Source of the DNA: Balneola sp.
GTDB taxonomy: Bacteria; Bacteroidota; Rhodothermia; Balneolales; Balneolaceae
Assembly (NCBI GenBank): GCA_002720745.1
Contig: PBJO01000007.1
Span: 323,564 to 387,563, forward strand
Reading direction: 5' to 3'
Length of the DNA stretch: 64,000 nt
Shown here: piece after piece, positions 1 to 9,958 of the stretch
Layout of the letters: each line of letters starts with the position of its first letter
Position numbering within the stretch: the first letter of the stretch is position 1
The notes under the pieces: generated by a model
The model's database searches: none
What the model was told of the DNA's origin: nothing
Seen by the model: only the letters and a program-made list of their open reading frames with translations
Program-made: the position numbers and the translations under genes

Positions 1-57
1 TTTGTCAGTCAATGCATAGTTAATTTATGGAATAGTACCTCTAAAGATAGCTGCTGA

Positions 58-2289
58 TTACAGCAAACCGTACCATTTCCTGGCAAACCATTCTATTCCG
101 AGTAAAATCAGAACGATAATGAACCAAAATACCTGTCGAATAGGGTAGAAGTATTTTTCAATCAAAATATCAACGTTTTCAAATAATCCATTCATTCGCA
201 TACCAGATTCAAGCTTTTCTAGTTCATTAAACTCCACAACAACGCCTCCAGTTTCAGAAGTAATACGACCTAAAAGTGCATTATCACGTCTTGTGACTAT
301 AAATTCATCATTTGATTGTTGAATAATAAATTGAGCGGAGCTCCTATGCATTTCAATACCGTTCTTACGAATAATGGCACTGTAAGAAAAAATCCCTTCT
401 TCATCGATTTCTATAGTTCCTGTATATTCTCCTGATCCGGAGGGCGTTAACTGCATATTAAAGCGTAATTCGGATTGATTATTCGATTTTTCAGCCTCGA
501 TAGTTGCCGGTAACTGATTGTCCATTCTATCAACCTGGTATTCGGAATTTTTTAGAGTGGCATCTCGGTAAATAAGTATTTCAACAGAAGCATCATTCTC
601 AGGCTGCCCACTATCGTTGAGTAAGGTTGCATTAAATGCTACAGACTCATTTACAGAGTAGGTTGTTCTTGTGGTATTTACTTGAACATTATCCTGGTTG
701 GGATTACTGTTAAGCCAGTAGATTATGTTTGAAAACAACTGATCAACATAATCTCGTTGAAGAACCCGCGAGCTTTGATAGAATAGATACCAATTCCAGT
801 GAGAAACGAGTACCATTCGGTTCGAGTTATATTGTTTTACTTGAATAATTGGATAATTCTCTTGATCTGCAACATAGCGAGCATTGAGTACGGCATCATG
901 CATTGGAAACGGACTAGTCAATATGCCAGATAGGCTAGGGGTTATGCCTGTAAGCTTTGGTACATCAGTCAGTAACGAATGTTCATTTGACATCCCAGGA
1001 CTAGCAATTGATGCAGACTCATCCTCAAAAGCCTCGTTATTTAATTGAAAACGACCCACTGAATTACTAAACCAAGTATGCATTGGTTCCCAAGCTGAGC
1101 TGTTCAATAGTCTTCTATTTACAGGACTTGGAATATGTAGGTAAACCAATGGTTTGGATAAGAGATCAAATCCGACCTTTTCTTTTAGATCAAGAACATC
1201 TACCCAGGGTTCTCCATGAATAATAAGCACATCTGCTTCTATTTCTGAGTCCAAATCCGACTCTAAAAATTCACCATTTCGCTGCAGGGTTAAGGTATGT
1301 AAGCGTATTTGAGGATTAGTAGCCATGATATCTCGTACCATTCGGATATCGGGATGCACCTGGTTTGCAATGTGCACCACATCGATCTGATCGTCAACCA
1401 CCTGTACCGACAAACGCATTTCATTATTCATAAGGGACCACTCATTTTCAAGTGCTTCAATAGTAAAATGGAACGATTGTAAGCCAGTTTCTTTCAAAAA
1501 AACCCGGAAAGGGTGGACTATACTTTCCTCATTGGATGAAATGAATAATATCGCAGTATCTAGTATGTTCCCCATCACATCACGTATAGATAATATTACC
1601 CTCTTATTAGCATAGCCATCTGCCTGAACGCTAACCAAGAATTCATGCGTAGTATTCAAATAGCCAAGGTTATTGCGTTGTACTTCTATAATGGATACAT
1701 CTTGAACACCATTTGTATCACCCATTGCAACCACATAAAATGGTAGCCCTGTTAATTCCGCTTCTATACTCGCATCTATAGTCGAATTGTGTATTCCATC
1801 AGTGACTAATAGCACTCCTTGAAAATCCTCTTTCAACGTTTGCACCTGCTGTATTGCTTGGATTAATCGAGTGTCTGAGTCGGTGAGATCTAGACTATCA
1901 ATCTTAGAGGAGGGGCGCATAAAATTACCAAATTGATACCACTCAACATTAAGCTGAGCCTCTAGTTGTTGCAGTTTATTCAGCACATTTCTATAGGTTG
2001 AAGCACCCTTATATTCCCCTTTAGTAAGATTCATACTTTCCGAACTATCAAGGAGAATCATTATATTTTGTGGTGACTTTTTTATATCACTACTAAAGAA
2101 AATGGGATTCAATAAAAGTAGAAATAGAATGGTAATGCTCATGCATCGCAGCAAGCTTAATCCTAGTTTTTCATTGGTACCTAATTTTTTGTTTTTGGAG
2201 TAACTGCGCCAGATTAATGCAATACAACCTAGCCAAATAAGCAATATTAAATAGACTGGAAAACTATGTTGAAAGCCAACAAATTCCAT
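58..2289 (-). CDS. VWA-domain membrane protein
   Basis: 743-residue protein with two N-terminal membrane segments (about residues 10-28 and 48-66), then a von Willebrand A-like domain. The MIDAS metal site is visible as D81-S-S-E-S85, a later threonine near residue 140 and the TDG at 163-165. A long extracytoplasmic beta-rich region follows, with a last membrane helix at about 719-738. It resembles the large BatA/VWA plus glutamine-amidotransferase-like proteins found beside MoxR in Bacteroidota. The MoxR ATPase lies 10 bases upstream on the same strand, so the two are probably co-transcribed. The family is thought to act in envelope maintenance or chaperone-like work, but its exact role is unknown. 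Confidence 0.8.
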   Translation of the reverse strand: MEFVGFQHSFPVYLILLIWLGCIALIWRSYSKNKKLGTNEKLGLSLLRCMSITILFLLLLNPIFFSSDIKKSPQNIMILLDSSESMNLTKGEYKGASTYRNVLNKLQQLEAQLNVEWYQFGNFMRPSSKIDSLDLTDSDTRLIQAIQQVQTLKEDFQGVLLVTDGIHNSTIDASIEAELTGLPFYVVAMGDTNGVQDVSIIEVQRNNLGYLNTTHEFLVSVQADGYANKRVILSIRDVMGNILDTAILFISSNEESIVHPFRVFLKETGLQSFHFTIEALENEWSLMNNEMRLSVQVVDDQIDVVHIANQVHPDIRMVRDIMATNPQIRLHTLTLQRNGEFLESDLDSEIEADVLIIHGEPWVDVLDLKEKVGFDLLSKPLVYLHIPSPVNRRLLNSSAWEPMHTWFSNSVGRFQLNNEAFEDESASIASPGMSNEHSLLTDVPKLTGITPSLSGILTSPFPMHDAVLNARYVADQENYPIIQVKQYNSNRMVLVSHWNWYLFYQSSRVLQRDYVDQLFSNIIYWLNSNPNQDNVQVNTTRTTYSVNESVAFNATLLNDSGQPENDASVEILIYRDATLKNSEYQVDRMDNQLPATIEAEKSNNQSELRFNMQLTPSGSGEYTGTIEIDEEGIFSYSAIIRKNGIEMHRSSAQFIIQQSNDEFIVTRRDNALLGRITSETGGVVVEFNELEKLESGMRMNGLFENVDILIEKYFYPIRQVFWFIIVLILLGIEWFARKWYGLL

Positions 2290-2299
2290 GAATACTTTA

Positions 2300-3301
2300 T
2301 TATAGTATACTCAAAATTTTATCTATAATATCTACTGAGCTTAAGCCCTGCGCTTCTGCAGCGTAATTAGGTATAATTCTATGCCGAAGAACAGGGACAG
2401 CAAGAAATTTAATGTCCTCCTCGGTAATGTTGAATCGTCCTTCAGACATAGCTTTAGATTTGGCCGCTGTAATTAAATTTTGAGAAGCCCTAGGCCCTGC
2501 ACCCCAACTCAAATATTCATTTGCAATACTATGATTCTTAGATTTATTATAGTCAGCATCGGGGCGAGTATTATTAACCAAAGAAACTGTGTAATCTAGT
2601 ACAGAGGAAGGTATGGGTACTTCGCGAATTAATTCCTGATACTGCAATATATCATCTTTATTCATTTGAGCATCAGCAGTAACAGAGGATGAGCTTGTGG
2701 TTTGGATGATAATTTGTTTCTCCTGATCAAAAGTTGGATAGTCTACCCATAACTGAAACATAAACCGGTCTAATTGTGCTTCGGGTAGTGGATAGGTGCC
2801 TTCTTGTTCAATAGGATTCTGTGTAGCTAGAACAAAGAAGGGTTGGTCTAGTTCATAACTTTTGCCTGAAGCAGTTACATGATACTCTTGCATACCTTCA
2901 AGTAGAGCAGATTGTGTTTTTGGAGGTGTTCGGTTAATTTCGTCAGCTAATAAAATATTGGAAAAAATAGGACCTTTTATAAATCTAAAGCTTTTTGTTC
3001 GTGCTTCTTTGTTTTCTTCTATGACCTCTGTTCCAGTTACATCTCCTGGCATTAAATCTGGGGTAAATTGAATGCGGTTAAAATTCAAATCCAAGGCTTC
3101 TGAGAGTGTTTTAATAAGCAGTGTTTTGGCCAATCCAGGAACTCCAACTAATAGACAGTGTCCCTTTGAAAAAAGGCTTAAGAGCAATAAATCTATTATA
3201 TCCTCCTGCCCGACAATCACTTTTTGGATCTCAGTTTTTAGAGCACCAAATTGTTGAGAAAAGTTTTGCGCTTTTTCTACTGAATCGACTTTTTGAGTCA
3301 T
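2300..3301 (-). CDS. MoxR-family AAA+ ATPase
   Basis: 333 residues, the normal length for MoxR. The Walker A motif is GVPGLAKT near residue 55, Walker B is LLADEINR near residue 118, and the sensor/arginine-finger block is ATQNPIEQEGTYPLPEAQLD. MoxR ATPases act as chaperones for partners carrying VWA domains, and such a partner follows directly downstream (58-2289). The surA-like gene ends 19 bases upstream, so this may belong to one long minus-strand transcript starting near 7665. Family assignment is firm; the target is inferred from context. Confidence 0.93.
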   Translation of the reverse strand: MTQKVDSVEKAQNFSQQFGALKTEIQKVIVGQEDIIDLLLLSLFSKGHCLLVGVPGLAKTLLIKTLSEALDLNFNRIQFTPDLMPGDVTGTEVIEENKEARTKSFRFIKGPIFSNILLADEINRTPPKTQSALLEGMQEYHVTASGKSYELDQPFFVLATQNPIEQEGTYPLPEAQLDRFMFQLWVDYPTFDQEKQIIIQTTSSSSVTADAQMNKDDILQYQELIREVPIPSSVLDYTVSLVNNTRPDADYNKSKNHSIANEYLSWGAGPRASQNLITAAKSKAMSEGRFNITEEDIKFLAVPVLRHRIIPNYAAEAQGLSSVDIIDKILSIL

Positions 3302-3320
3302 ATCTGAGTAATCATGATTG

Positions 3321-4745
3321 TTAAAATTGAGGAGTTACAGGAGAATTGGGTACTACAATACGATATTCTATATATACCTCATCACGAAGTTCATCTACCC
3401 ATTGCGTGTATTTTTGTAATTGTTTTTGTTGAAGAGCTATGTTTCGGAGTCGTTCAAAATCTTGATCCATATTTGCTACATGCTCTTCAATACGCTGATC
3501 TAAACGAATTATTCTATAGGCACGACTACCTTTGGGTGAATTTAATGTAAAAGGCCTCGGTTCCGATATATCTTTTACATTTTCCAATAATAATACGGTA
3601 CGATAGAGGTTTGCATCTAATCTACTTAAAGGGATATACCGTTCTCCTGTTTCAGGGTCTAGAACCTTACCACCAGTTACTTTTGTGATAGGATCATGAC
3701 TTCTTGTTCGAGCTAAGATTGAAAATTCCAGGTTAGGTATTTCTATTAAACTATCTCTAATACTTACTAACCGTTCAATAGCAACCTCATCATCAAGCTC
3801 TTCTGCATTAACAGAAATTAGTATATGGCGAGTCTCAATTTGATCTCCAATCCGCCTAATTAATTCTATCACATGATAGCCATATTCTGTTTCAACCACT
3901 TCGGATATTTGTCCAGAGGTTAATGCAGAGGCAGCGGCCGAATATTCAGACACCAACTCGTTAAGTCCCATTAAAGGCAGCAATCCTCCTCTTGAACCGG
4001 ACGGACCATCACTGTGGCGTCTAGCCAAATCTTCGAGCGGAATACCATGTTTTAATATAGAATCTCGTAAGCTTACTGCAAAGAAATAGGCCGCTTCTTT
4101 GGCATCATTTTTTGCAGGTGGTATTATAACAATTTGAGAAAGTGCTACTTGTTCAGGTATGGTAGGGAGGCTGTCTTTAGGAATACTTTCAAAAAACTCA
4201 GCCACCTCTGGTCTGGTTATAGAAATACTGGATAAATAGGTCTGTCTAACCTGTTCGGTGGTCATTTGTTCTCTGAATTCTTCTCTGAATTCTTCGCGAA
4301 GTTGTATAACTGGTTTTCCAAAAGCGCGTTCTAAAGCACTTTCTGATCCAGTTTGCATTATAAGCTGTTGAATGCGTTGATCCATTGCCCTGTTAACACG
4401 TTCATCTGGTATCGTGACAGAGTCAATTTTAGCCTTTTGGAGTAAAACAAGGTTTTCAATAGAGTTTTCAAGAAAGCTATACCAAAGTGCTTCATTAAAA
4501 GGGATGTTCTGTCCGTAGCTTCGATTTTGTAATATATAGGTTCGAACATCGGTATCAATATCTGACTTCAATATCACACGATCATTTACCTGTGCTATAA
4601 TTTGATCAATAGGTCTTAGCTGTGTATTTGATATATCTTGAGCCCATGCAATTGCAGGATAAACTAAGTGTAGAAGAGTTACAACGAAAGCTACCCAAAT
4701 AAGTCGTTTGGTAAAGCATTTAGTGTTGCTTTTGGATTCGTACAT
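3321..4745 (-). CDS. surA: SurA-like periplasmic peptidyl-prolyl isomerase
   Basis: 474 residues. An N-terminal signal peptide ends in AWA-QD. A SurA_N chaperone domain follows (about 45-180, starting IDQIIAQVNDRVILKSDID), then two parvulin-type segments (about 195-290, with SDGPSGSRGGLL and TEYGYHVIEL, and about 300-410). SurA escorts unfolded outer-membrane proteins through the periplasm towards the BAM machinery, and a BamD homologue is encoded at 19635. The upstream lipoprotein gene ends 4 bases away, so the two are co-transcribed. A short in-frame duplication gives EEFREEFRE near residue 155. Start is an ATG followed directly by the basic n-region. Confidence 0.9.
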   Translation of the reverse strand: MYESKSNTKCFTKRLIWVAFVVTLLHLVYPAIAWAQDISNTQLRPIDQIIAQVNDRVILKSDIDTDVRTYILQNRSYGQNIPFNEALWYSFLENSIENLVLLQKAKIDSVTIPDERVNRAMDQRIQQLIMQTGSESALERAFGKPVIQLREEFREEFREQMTTEQVRQTYLSSISITRPEVAEFFESIPKDSLPTIPEQVALSQIVIIPPAKNDAKEAAYFFAVSLRDSILKHGIPLEDLARRHSDGPSGSRGGLLPLMGLNELVSEYSAAASALTSGQISEVVETEYGYHVIELIRRIGDQIETRHILISVNAEELDDEVAIERLVSIRDSLIEIPNLEFSILARTRSHDPITKVTGGKVLDPETGERYIPLSRLDANLYRTVLLLENVKDISEPRPFTLNSPKGSRAYRIIRLDQRIEEHVANMDQDFERLRNIALQQKQLQKYTQWVDELRDEVYIEYRIVVPNSPVTPQF

Positions 4746-4749
4746 GGGT

Positions 4750-5601
4750 TTATTTGGGTAAATTTATTTCTATCTCATTATTTGCTTCTGCCTGAAGATA
4801 GAGATTCTGTTGATAGCTTTTAAAACTAGTACGTTTTTTTTCTAATAAGAGCCATTCTTGGATTTCTGATAGCAGCCACTCTAAATCTGGGTGTTCTCCT
4901 TTTGATTTTTCCTCTAAAAGTTGAACAAAATGATATTCATTCCCAACTTTTTGGATCACTGAAATTTCACTCAACCCTATTCTCTGTAAGTATCTATTCA
5001 TCATAGGAGAGTCATAAGCCGCTCTTGAAATTGGCCAAAAGCGTTCGGAATGGTCAAGGGCATACTCAGGTTGAAGTGCATATTTATTGGCGACATACTC
5101 CCAATCAATCCCCCTTAAAAGTTCTTGTCGGGCACTATATGCATTATTAAAGCGTGTACTCTTAAAAAAGCGAAACCGAATAAATCGCTCATCTAACAAA
5201 AAGTTATCCTTGTTGTCTTGATAATAATCCCTAGCTTCAGCTAAAGAAACCTCTATATTCTGGTTTAGTTCTTTTGTTATATAATCTTTTGACACTTGTA
5301 AAATATGGGCTTCTTTGAGCTCGTTTATTTGACTTAAAACCTCTTCATCGTGATGAATACGTAAGCGATATGCCTCTTGTAATAATATCCTCTCTTGAAC
5401 CCACTGCTGAGTATAGGTAGTCAGAATATGAGTTGAATCTGCAAGATCAAACTGTTGTGAAGGTATTTTATTTAATAAATCAGATCGTAATAAAACTTCA
5501 TTGTTTACCTTTGCTAAAATATACTCTTCACTTGAGCTCTTGAAATCACAATTCAAGAGTATAAAGATTAGAAGAAAAGGTGAATAATAAATTAATTTCA
5601 A
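4750..5601 (-). CDS. SurA_N-like lipoprotein (folding-factor operon)
   Basis: 283 residues with a lipoprotein signal: a hydrophobic stretch then ILLNC, making C18 the likely lipidated cysteine. The segment after it (ILAKVNNEVLLRSDLLNKI) resembles the SurA_N opening of its neighbour, and the rest is helical and charged. I see no complete parvulin domain (no GG..GW/L core), so catalytic activity is doubtful. It lies between surA and the PpiD-like gene and is probably co-transcribed with them. A chaperone-type role in outer-membrane protein handling is inferred from similarity and position. Confidence 0.7.
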   Translation of the reverse strand: MKLIYYSPFLLIFILLNCDFKSSSEEYILAKVNNEVLLRSDLLNKIPSQQFDLADSTHILTTYTQQWVQERILLQEAYRLRIHHDEEVLSQINELKEAHILQVSKDYITKELNQNIEVSLAEARDYYQDNKDNFLLDERFIRFRFFKSTRFNNAYSARQELLRGIDWEYVANKYALQPEYALDHSERFWPISRAAYDSPMMNRYLQRIGLSEISVIQKVGNEYHFVQLLEEKSKGEHPDLEWLLSEIQEWLLLEKKRTSFKSYQQNLYLQAEANNEIEINLPK

Positions 5602-5679
5602 CGTTTTAATGTTTAAATAAAGTCTTTTATACAGTTTTACCCATTGATTGATATCCGAAAAAGATAACTTATAACTCTA

Positions 5680-7665
5680 TTAATTCATCTCAAATGATCC
5701 GAATTTTGCGTTAATGGTTTCTGGAAAAGCTTGAATTTGATACTTATCTCTAAGGCGTCGTAGCCAATTTTGCTCACGTATAGGTTGATAATCCGATAAT
5801 AAACGATTAAATGCTTCATCAAAGGTCATTTTTCTGGCCGGTAAAACATCGTTTAGTATAAAAAATGCTTTTCTGCCATTATAAGTGAAGTATTCACTTA
5901 TTTTTCCCGTTTCCATTTCGGCTAATCGGGTAAATGGCTCACCCACAAATATTCCTGTTGAATCGGACATTACTGCTACTGGATAATCATTAGCTCTTAA
6001 ACTATCTGGATGTCCACCTTTGGAAATAAAGTCCTCAGCTTTTTTGAGTGTTGAGTCATATCTTGCAGAGACAAGGTGATAATAATAGCGTGTTTCAAAT
6101 TGGTAATCGGTGTCATTACTAAGATAACGGTTCATAAGGAGGGTAGAGTCTAAAGTTACACTACTCCAAACAGAGTCTTCATTGATTTGATATACTACAA
6201 GACCTCTATGATAAGAGTTGGTTTGTTCAGAAAACTCTGGGAATACACTTAATGTAAAATTCAATAATTCAGAATCTAAAAAATATTCCTGATATTCACT
6301 AAACCAACTTTGTTGTACCTGATTTAGCGCCTTATCAGAATATTTATCTACAAGGAAATCGTAAAAATCAGTGGCTGTTGCGATTCTACCCTGATAAATG
6401 AATAAGGTATCTTGCGTAAAACTATCCGCTGCATCATACACTTGGACAATAGGCAAGGAATCTGAAGTGGATAAGGTGTTTGTAAGTTTGGTTATGAGAT
6501 CTGTGTTAATACTAAGATTGTACTGCTCAGTTAACCAATTTATTACAAATTCATTACTTCGCTCAAAGTTAGAACTTTTTTCCAATTCCTGATTTAAAAA
6601 TTCATCCTTTGCTGTCTCATTTTGAAATGACTGAACGGAATCAATTCGAAAAATATGAATACCATATATACTCTCTATTGGTTTTGAATATGGCAGGATA
6701 GGATCTATGTTCATTACAGAATCAATGAATGCTTGATCATATCGGCTACTATAAGATACCCAACCAATATTTCCTTCATTAGACGTAGATGCTCTATCCT
6801 CTGAAAATTCGACAACTAAATTCAACCATGGGGTTCCTTGTTCTAATTGTTCATATAAATTATCCATCTTTTCAAGATCACCCTGACGAGAAATGAAGAT
6901 GTGGGAAACATTTCTTGCAGGAGTGCGTTTTCTTCGCTCTTCTAAATAGATAAGGTGGTAACCAAATTGGGTGCGTACTGGCATAGATAACTCACCTTGA
7001 TCAAGTGCATATAAAGCATCCTCAAAAGCCCCCACGGTTACACCCACACTAAACCAGGGTAAATTACCGCCCATCAACTGACCATTTCGGGATGATGAGT
7101 ACTCTTCATTTAATTCAGCAATTGTCTTTTCTCCCGATAAAAAGAGTTCTCTAGCTTCTATAATCTTGTTATAAGCAGCTAAGGTATCCGATGGTTGTGC
7201 ATTTTGGGATAAAGAGATTAAGATATGCGAAGATTTTAATTCTTCATTATATCTGCTTTTAAATTGTTCGGAAATCGTTGGTTTAATTTGTCGGTCTAAC
7301 CAGTAAGCATACGCAGCTTGTTTTGCATACAAGGCGTATTCATCCAGTATTTTTTTGTTTTCGAAATAACCCGCTTCTCGTGCCGACAACAATTTGGCTC
7401 GATAATTCAAATAAATAGGTAAAAATTCTTTTAACTCCTCGGCTGTTGGTTCTTGGTTTACACCACCTGAGAGAAATCCTTGTATTAAATCCTCGTATTC
7501 AATTGTCTCGGCTCCAACGATACCTACGACAGATTCTAAATAATTATTGTTAAGTATTTTGGATGTACTTGTACAATAAAGGGTTATCATACTCAATGCA
7601 AGAACTAAAAGTAGGGGAGTTTGATATCCTCTTTTTGTGAACATAGCAGTTATCCTCTCTATCAC
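5680..7665 (-). CDS. PpiD-like peptidyl-prolyl isomerase lipoprotein, two parvulin domains
   Basis: 661 residues. The N-terminal hydrophobic segment ends in TLYC, a plausible lipobox with C30 lipidated. A first parvulin domain sits at about 140-240 (SSHILISLSQ, NGQLMGGNLPWFSVG, TQFGYHLIYLEERR). A second follows at about 250-355 (VSHIFISRQGD, NEGNIGWVS, SIYGIHIFRID). The C-terminal half, about 300 residues, is helical and unassigned. It is the first gene of a three-gene set of secreted folding factors. The 122 bases upstream, to the nupC stop, hold a TAAATTTG on the minus strand (7761-7768) that could be a -7 element. Confidence 0.85.
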   Translation of the reverse strand: MIERITAMFTKRGYQTPLLLVLALSMITLYCTSTSKILNNNYLESVVGIVGAETIEYEDLIQGFLSGGVNQEPTAEELKEFLPIYLNYRAKLLSAREAGYFENKKILDEYALYAKQAAYAYWLDRQIKPTISEQFKSRYNEELKSSHILISLSQNAQPSDTLAAYNKIIEARELFLSGEKTIAELNEEYSSSRNGQLMGGNLPWFSVGVTVGAFEDALYALDQGELSMPVRTQFGYHLIYLEERRKRTPARNVSHIFISRQGDLEKMDNLYEQLEQGTPWLNLVVEFSEDRASTSNEGNIGWVSYSSRYDQAFIDSVMNIDPILPYSKPIESIYGIHIFRIDSVQSFQNETAKDEFLNQELEKSSNFERSNEFVINWLTEQYNLSINTDLITKLTNTLSTSDSLPIVQVYDAADSFTQDTLFIYQGRIATATDFYDFLVDKYSDKALNQVQQSWFSEYQEYFLDSELLNFTLSVFPEFSEQTNSYHRGLVVYQINEDSVWSSVTLDSTLLMNRYLSNDTDYQFETRYYYHLVSARYDSTLKKAEDFISKGGHPDSLRANDYPVAVMSDSTGIFVGEPFTRLAEMETGKISEYFTYNGRKAFFILNDVLPARKMTFDEAFNRLLSDYQPIREQNWLRRLRDKYQIQAFPETINAKFGSFEMN

Positions 7666-7787
7666 GTTTAAATGAGTAGTTAATTAATGATTTTTTAAAA
7701 TTTTGGAATAGCTATAGCGTAAACAAATTAAGATTAATCTCATCAGCTATTAATAACGTCCAAATTTAAAGAAAGATTGTGACTTTT

Positions 7788-9122
7788 TTAAAATAACATT
7801 CCAGCCCAAGTAGCAGTCATCAAATTAGCCATTGTTCCGGCAAAAACAGCTTTTATCCCGAAGCTTGCTATTTCTGATTTTCTAGATGGTGCTAGACTAC
7901 CAATTCCTCCAATCTGAATGGCAATGGAGGATAAATTTGCAAAACCACATAAAGCAAAAGTAGCCATGGCAATGGTTTTAGGTGTTAGATTTGCAGCAGC
8001 GACTAATTCAGCCAATTTTAAATAAGCGACAAATTCATTGAGTACAATTTTAGTCCCTATTAAAGAACCAACGGAAGTTACATCTTGAAGAGGTATGCCA
8101 ATAACCAAAGCAATAGGTGCTAAAACCCACCCAAGTATCAATTCTATACTTAATGAATTACCTATTAAAGAGTTCAATCCCGTATTCAGGCCTACCCAAT
8201 CCAATAGGCCGTTGATCATTGCTAAAAGGGCAATGAATGCTAGTAACATAGCTCCCACATTAGCAGCAAGTTTAAGACCAACTCCTGCGCCCGTTGCCGC
8301 TGCATCAATCCCATTTACATCTGATTTCTCAACAATCAATTCAACAGTGCCGGCAGTAACGGCTTTTTCGGTTTCAGGCTCTAAAATTTTGGCTACAACT
8401 AATGCTGCTGGGGCGGCCATAAGAGAGGCTCCTAATAATCGCTCTGCGAAAAGTTGTTGCGCTACTATTAACTCTAAACCATTAGCCATTGAGAATGATT
8501 GACCTAGCATAGCTACATAAGCTGCCATCACACCACCAGCAATGGTAGCCATTCCGCCCGTCATAATCGCCAATAACTCAGATCTTGTCATTTTATCTAA
8601 GAAAGGCTTAATCACTAATGGTGCCTCTGTTTGGCCAACAAAAATGTTGGATATTACGGACAGGGTTTCTGCGCCTGAAGTTCCCATAAGCTTTTGCATA
8701 CCCCTAGATACTCGTTTTATAACCCACTGTAAAATACCATAGTGGTATAGTATGGAAGTGAGGGATGCAAAAAAGATGATGGTTGGGAGTACCTGAAAGG
8801 CGAAAATAACTCCAAATGAATCTTCGTACTCTGGTCCTCGGGCTAACGAACTAAATAGAAATTCAGCACCAGCTGTGGTGTAGGTAAGTACGATGACAAA
8901 AAAACTGGCTATCCACTCAAATAATAACTTGGGCCAGCCTAAAGGAAACCAAAAATCACTTAAAACATTAGATTTTAAAATAAAAATTGCCAGTATAAAT
9001 TGGATTGTAAGCCCCGTGAGGACCAACTTCCAATTAACCGCTTTCTTGTTAGAACTTAAGGCGTAGCTTAGTCCTATAATCGCCAACATTCCCATAAGGC
9101 CTCTTAATATATCTAATAACAT
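7788..9122 (-). CDS. nupC: NupC-family concentrative nucleoside transporter
   Basis: About 444 residues from the ATG at 9122, where MLLDILRG opens the first membrane helix. A longer frame to 9191 exists but would run into the thymidine kinase gene. The protein is polytopic. CNT hallmarks are visible: the [12 protein letters not shown] loop, [17 protein letters not shown], and [24 protein letters not shown] near the C terminus. The family imports nucleosides with Na+ or H+. Thymidine kinase lies immediately upstream, so the pair forms a nucleoside salvage unit: import, then phosphorylation. Confidence 0.92.
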   Translation of the reverse strand: MLLDILRGLMGMLAIIGLSYALSSNKKAVNWKLVLTGLTIQFILAIFILKSNVLSDFWFPLGWPKLLFEWIASFFVIVLTYTTAGAEFLFSSLARGPEYEDSFGVIFAFQVLPTIIFFASLTSILYHYGILQWVIKRVSRGMQKLMGTSGAETLSVISNIFVGQTEAPLVIKPFLDKMTRSELLAIMTGGMATIAGGVMAAYVAMLGQSFSMANGLELIVAQQLFAERLLGASLMAAPAALVVAKILEPETEKAVTAGTVELIVEKSDVNGIDAAATGAGVGLKLAANVGAMLLAFIALLAMINGLLDWVGLNTGLNSLIGNSLSIELILGWVLAPIALVIGIPLQDVTSVGSLIGTKIVLNEFVAYLKLAELVAAANLTPKTIAMATFALCGFANLSSIAIQIGGIGSLAPSRKSEIASFGIKAVFAGTMANLMTATWAGMLF

Positions 9123-9148
9123 GAAGGTATTTCCATTGGTTAGTGATC

Positions 9149-9739
9149 TTAATGCTGCTTGGTTCTTTTGTCGATTCCTGCAGTAAAACAATGTCGTGCT
9201 CTAGGTTCATAAGCATCGTATTCACCTACTAGGACTTGACTATCTGAGTCAGTGACCCGCTGCGAATAACTTGCTAGCATTCCACTTTTGGTGCAAATTG
9301 CATGTAATTTTGTTACAAATTCTGCGATAGCCAATAAATAGGGCATTGGACCAAAAGGTTTACCCTCATAATCCATGTCTAGACCTGCAATGATGACTCG
9401 TTTTTTATTGTTGGCTAACTCATTTACGGTGTTTAATAGTTCGTTGTTGAAAAATTGTGCTTCATCAATACAAATAACCCTAAAATTCTCACTTTTTTCT
9501 ATAATTTCATCAATACTTTTAACTACTAATGAGGGTATAGTGCTCTTGTCATGAGAAACTACGTCAGATGAACTGTATCGGTTATCAACAGTGGGTTTTA
9601 TAACCAACACCTTTTGTCCTGCAATCTGAGCTCGTCTTGCTCGTCTAATTAATTCTTCGGTTTTTCCACTAAACATCCCCCCACAAATAACTTCAATCCA
9701 TCCATACTCTTGGGGTAGATAACTGGGCTCATTTATCAT
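9149..9739 (-). CDS. tdk: Thymidine kinase (type II), zinc site incomplete
   Basis: 197 residues from the ATG at 9739; a longer frame back to 9814 starts at TTG and adds a tail without family likeness. Walker A is [14 protein letters not shown], the catalytic/Walker B block is ICIDEAQFF, and the lasso carries YSQR. It phosphorylates thymidine to dTMP. The usual four zinc cysteines are only half present: CTKS replaces the CxxC knuckle, and RARHC has lost the first cysteine of the second pair. Such loss occurs in some Bacteroidota relatives, to my recollection. It sits directly upstream of the nucleoside transporter gene. Confidence 0.92.
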   Translation of the reverse strand: MINEPSYLPQEYGWIEVICGGMFSGKTEELIRRARRAQIAGQKVLVIKPTVDNRYSSSDVVSHDKSTIPSLVVKSIDEIIEKSENFRVICIDEAQFFNNELLNTVNELANNKKRVIIAGLDMDYEGKPFGPMPYLLAIAEFVTKLHAICTKSGMLASYSQRVTDSDSQVLVGEYDAYEPRARHCFTAGIDKRTKQH

Positions 9740-9958
9740 ATTCTCAGTTAGATATTTTATGTTAATGCGTCTATATAATTGATCACTAGCTTCTTTGATG
9801 ATTTTATTTACCAAAATTTCATACTAATGCTACACAAAGCGATGCGCAGCACGGCAAATATTACCCATTATTCACTCATAGGCAAATTCTTATTTCATCT
9901 GGATTCAACACAAAAATTTAACAGATAAGACATTATACATATATTTTACATATTAATA

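Noticed and set aside
3314-3550. 78-codon plus-strand frame between MoxR and surA
   Set aside because: Antisense to the surA 3' end; no supporting feature.
8095-8502. Long open frame on the plus strand inside nupC (135 codons)
   Set aside because: It is fully antisense to a well-supported transporter gene, and its protein is low-complexity Ala/Ser/Pro/Thr as expected from a shadow frame.
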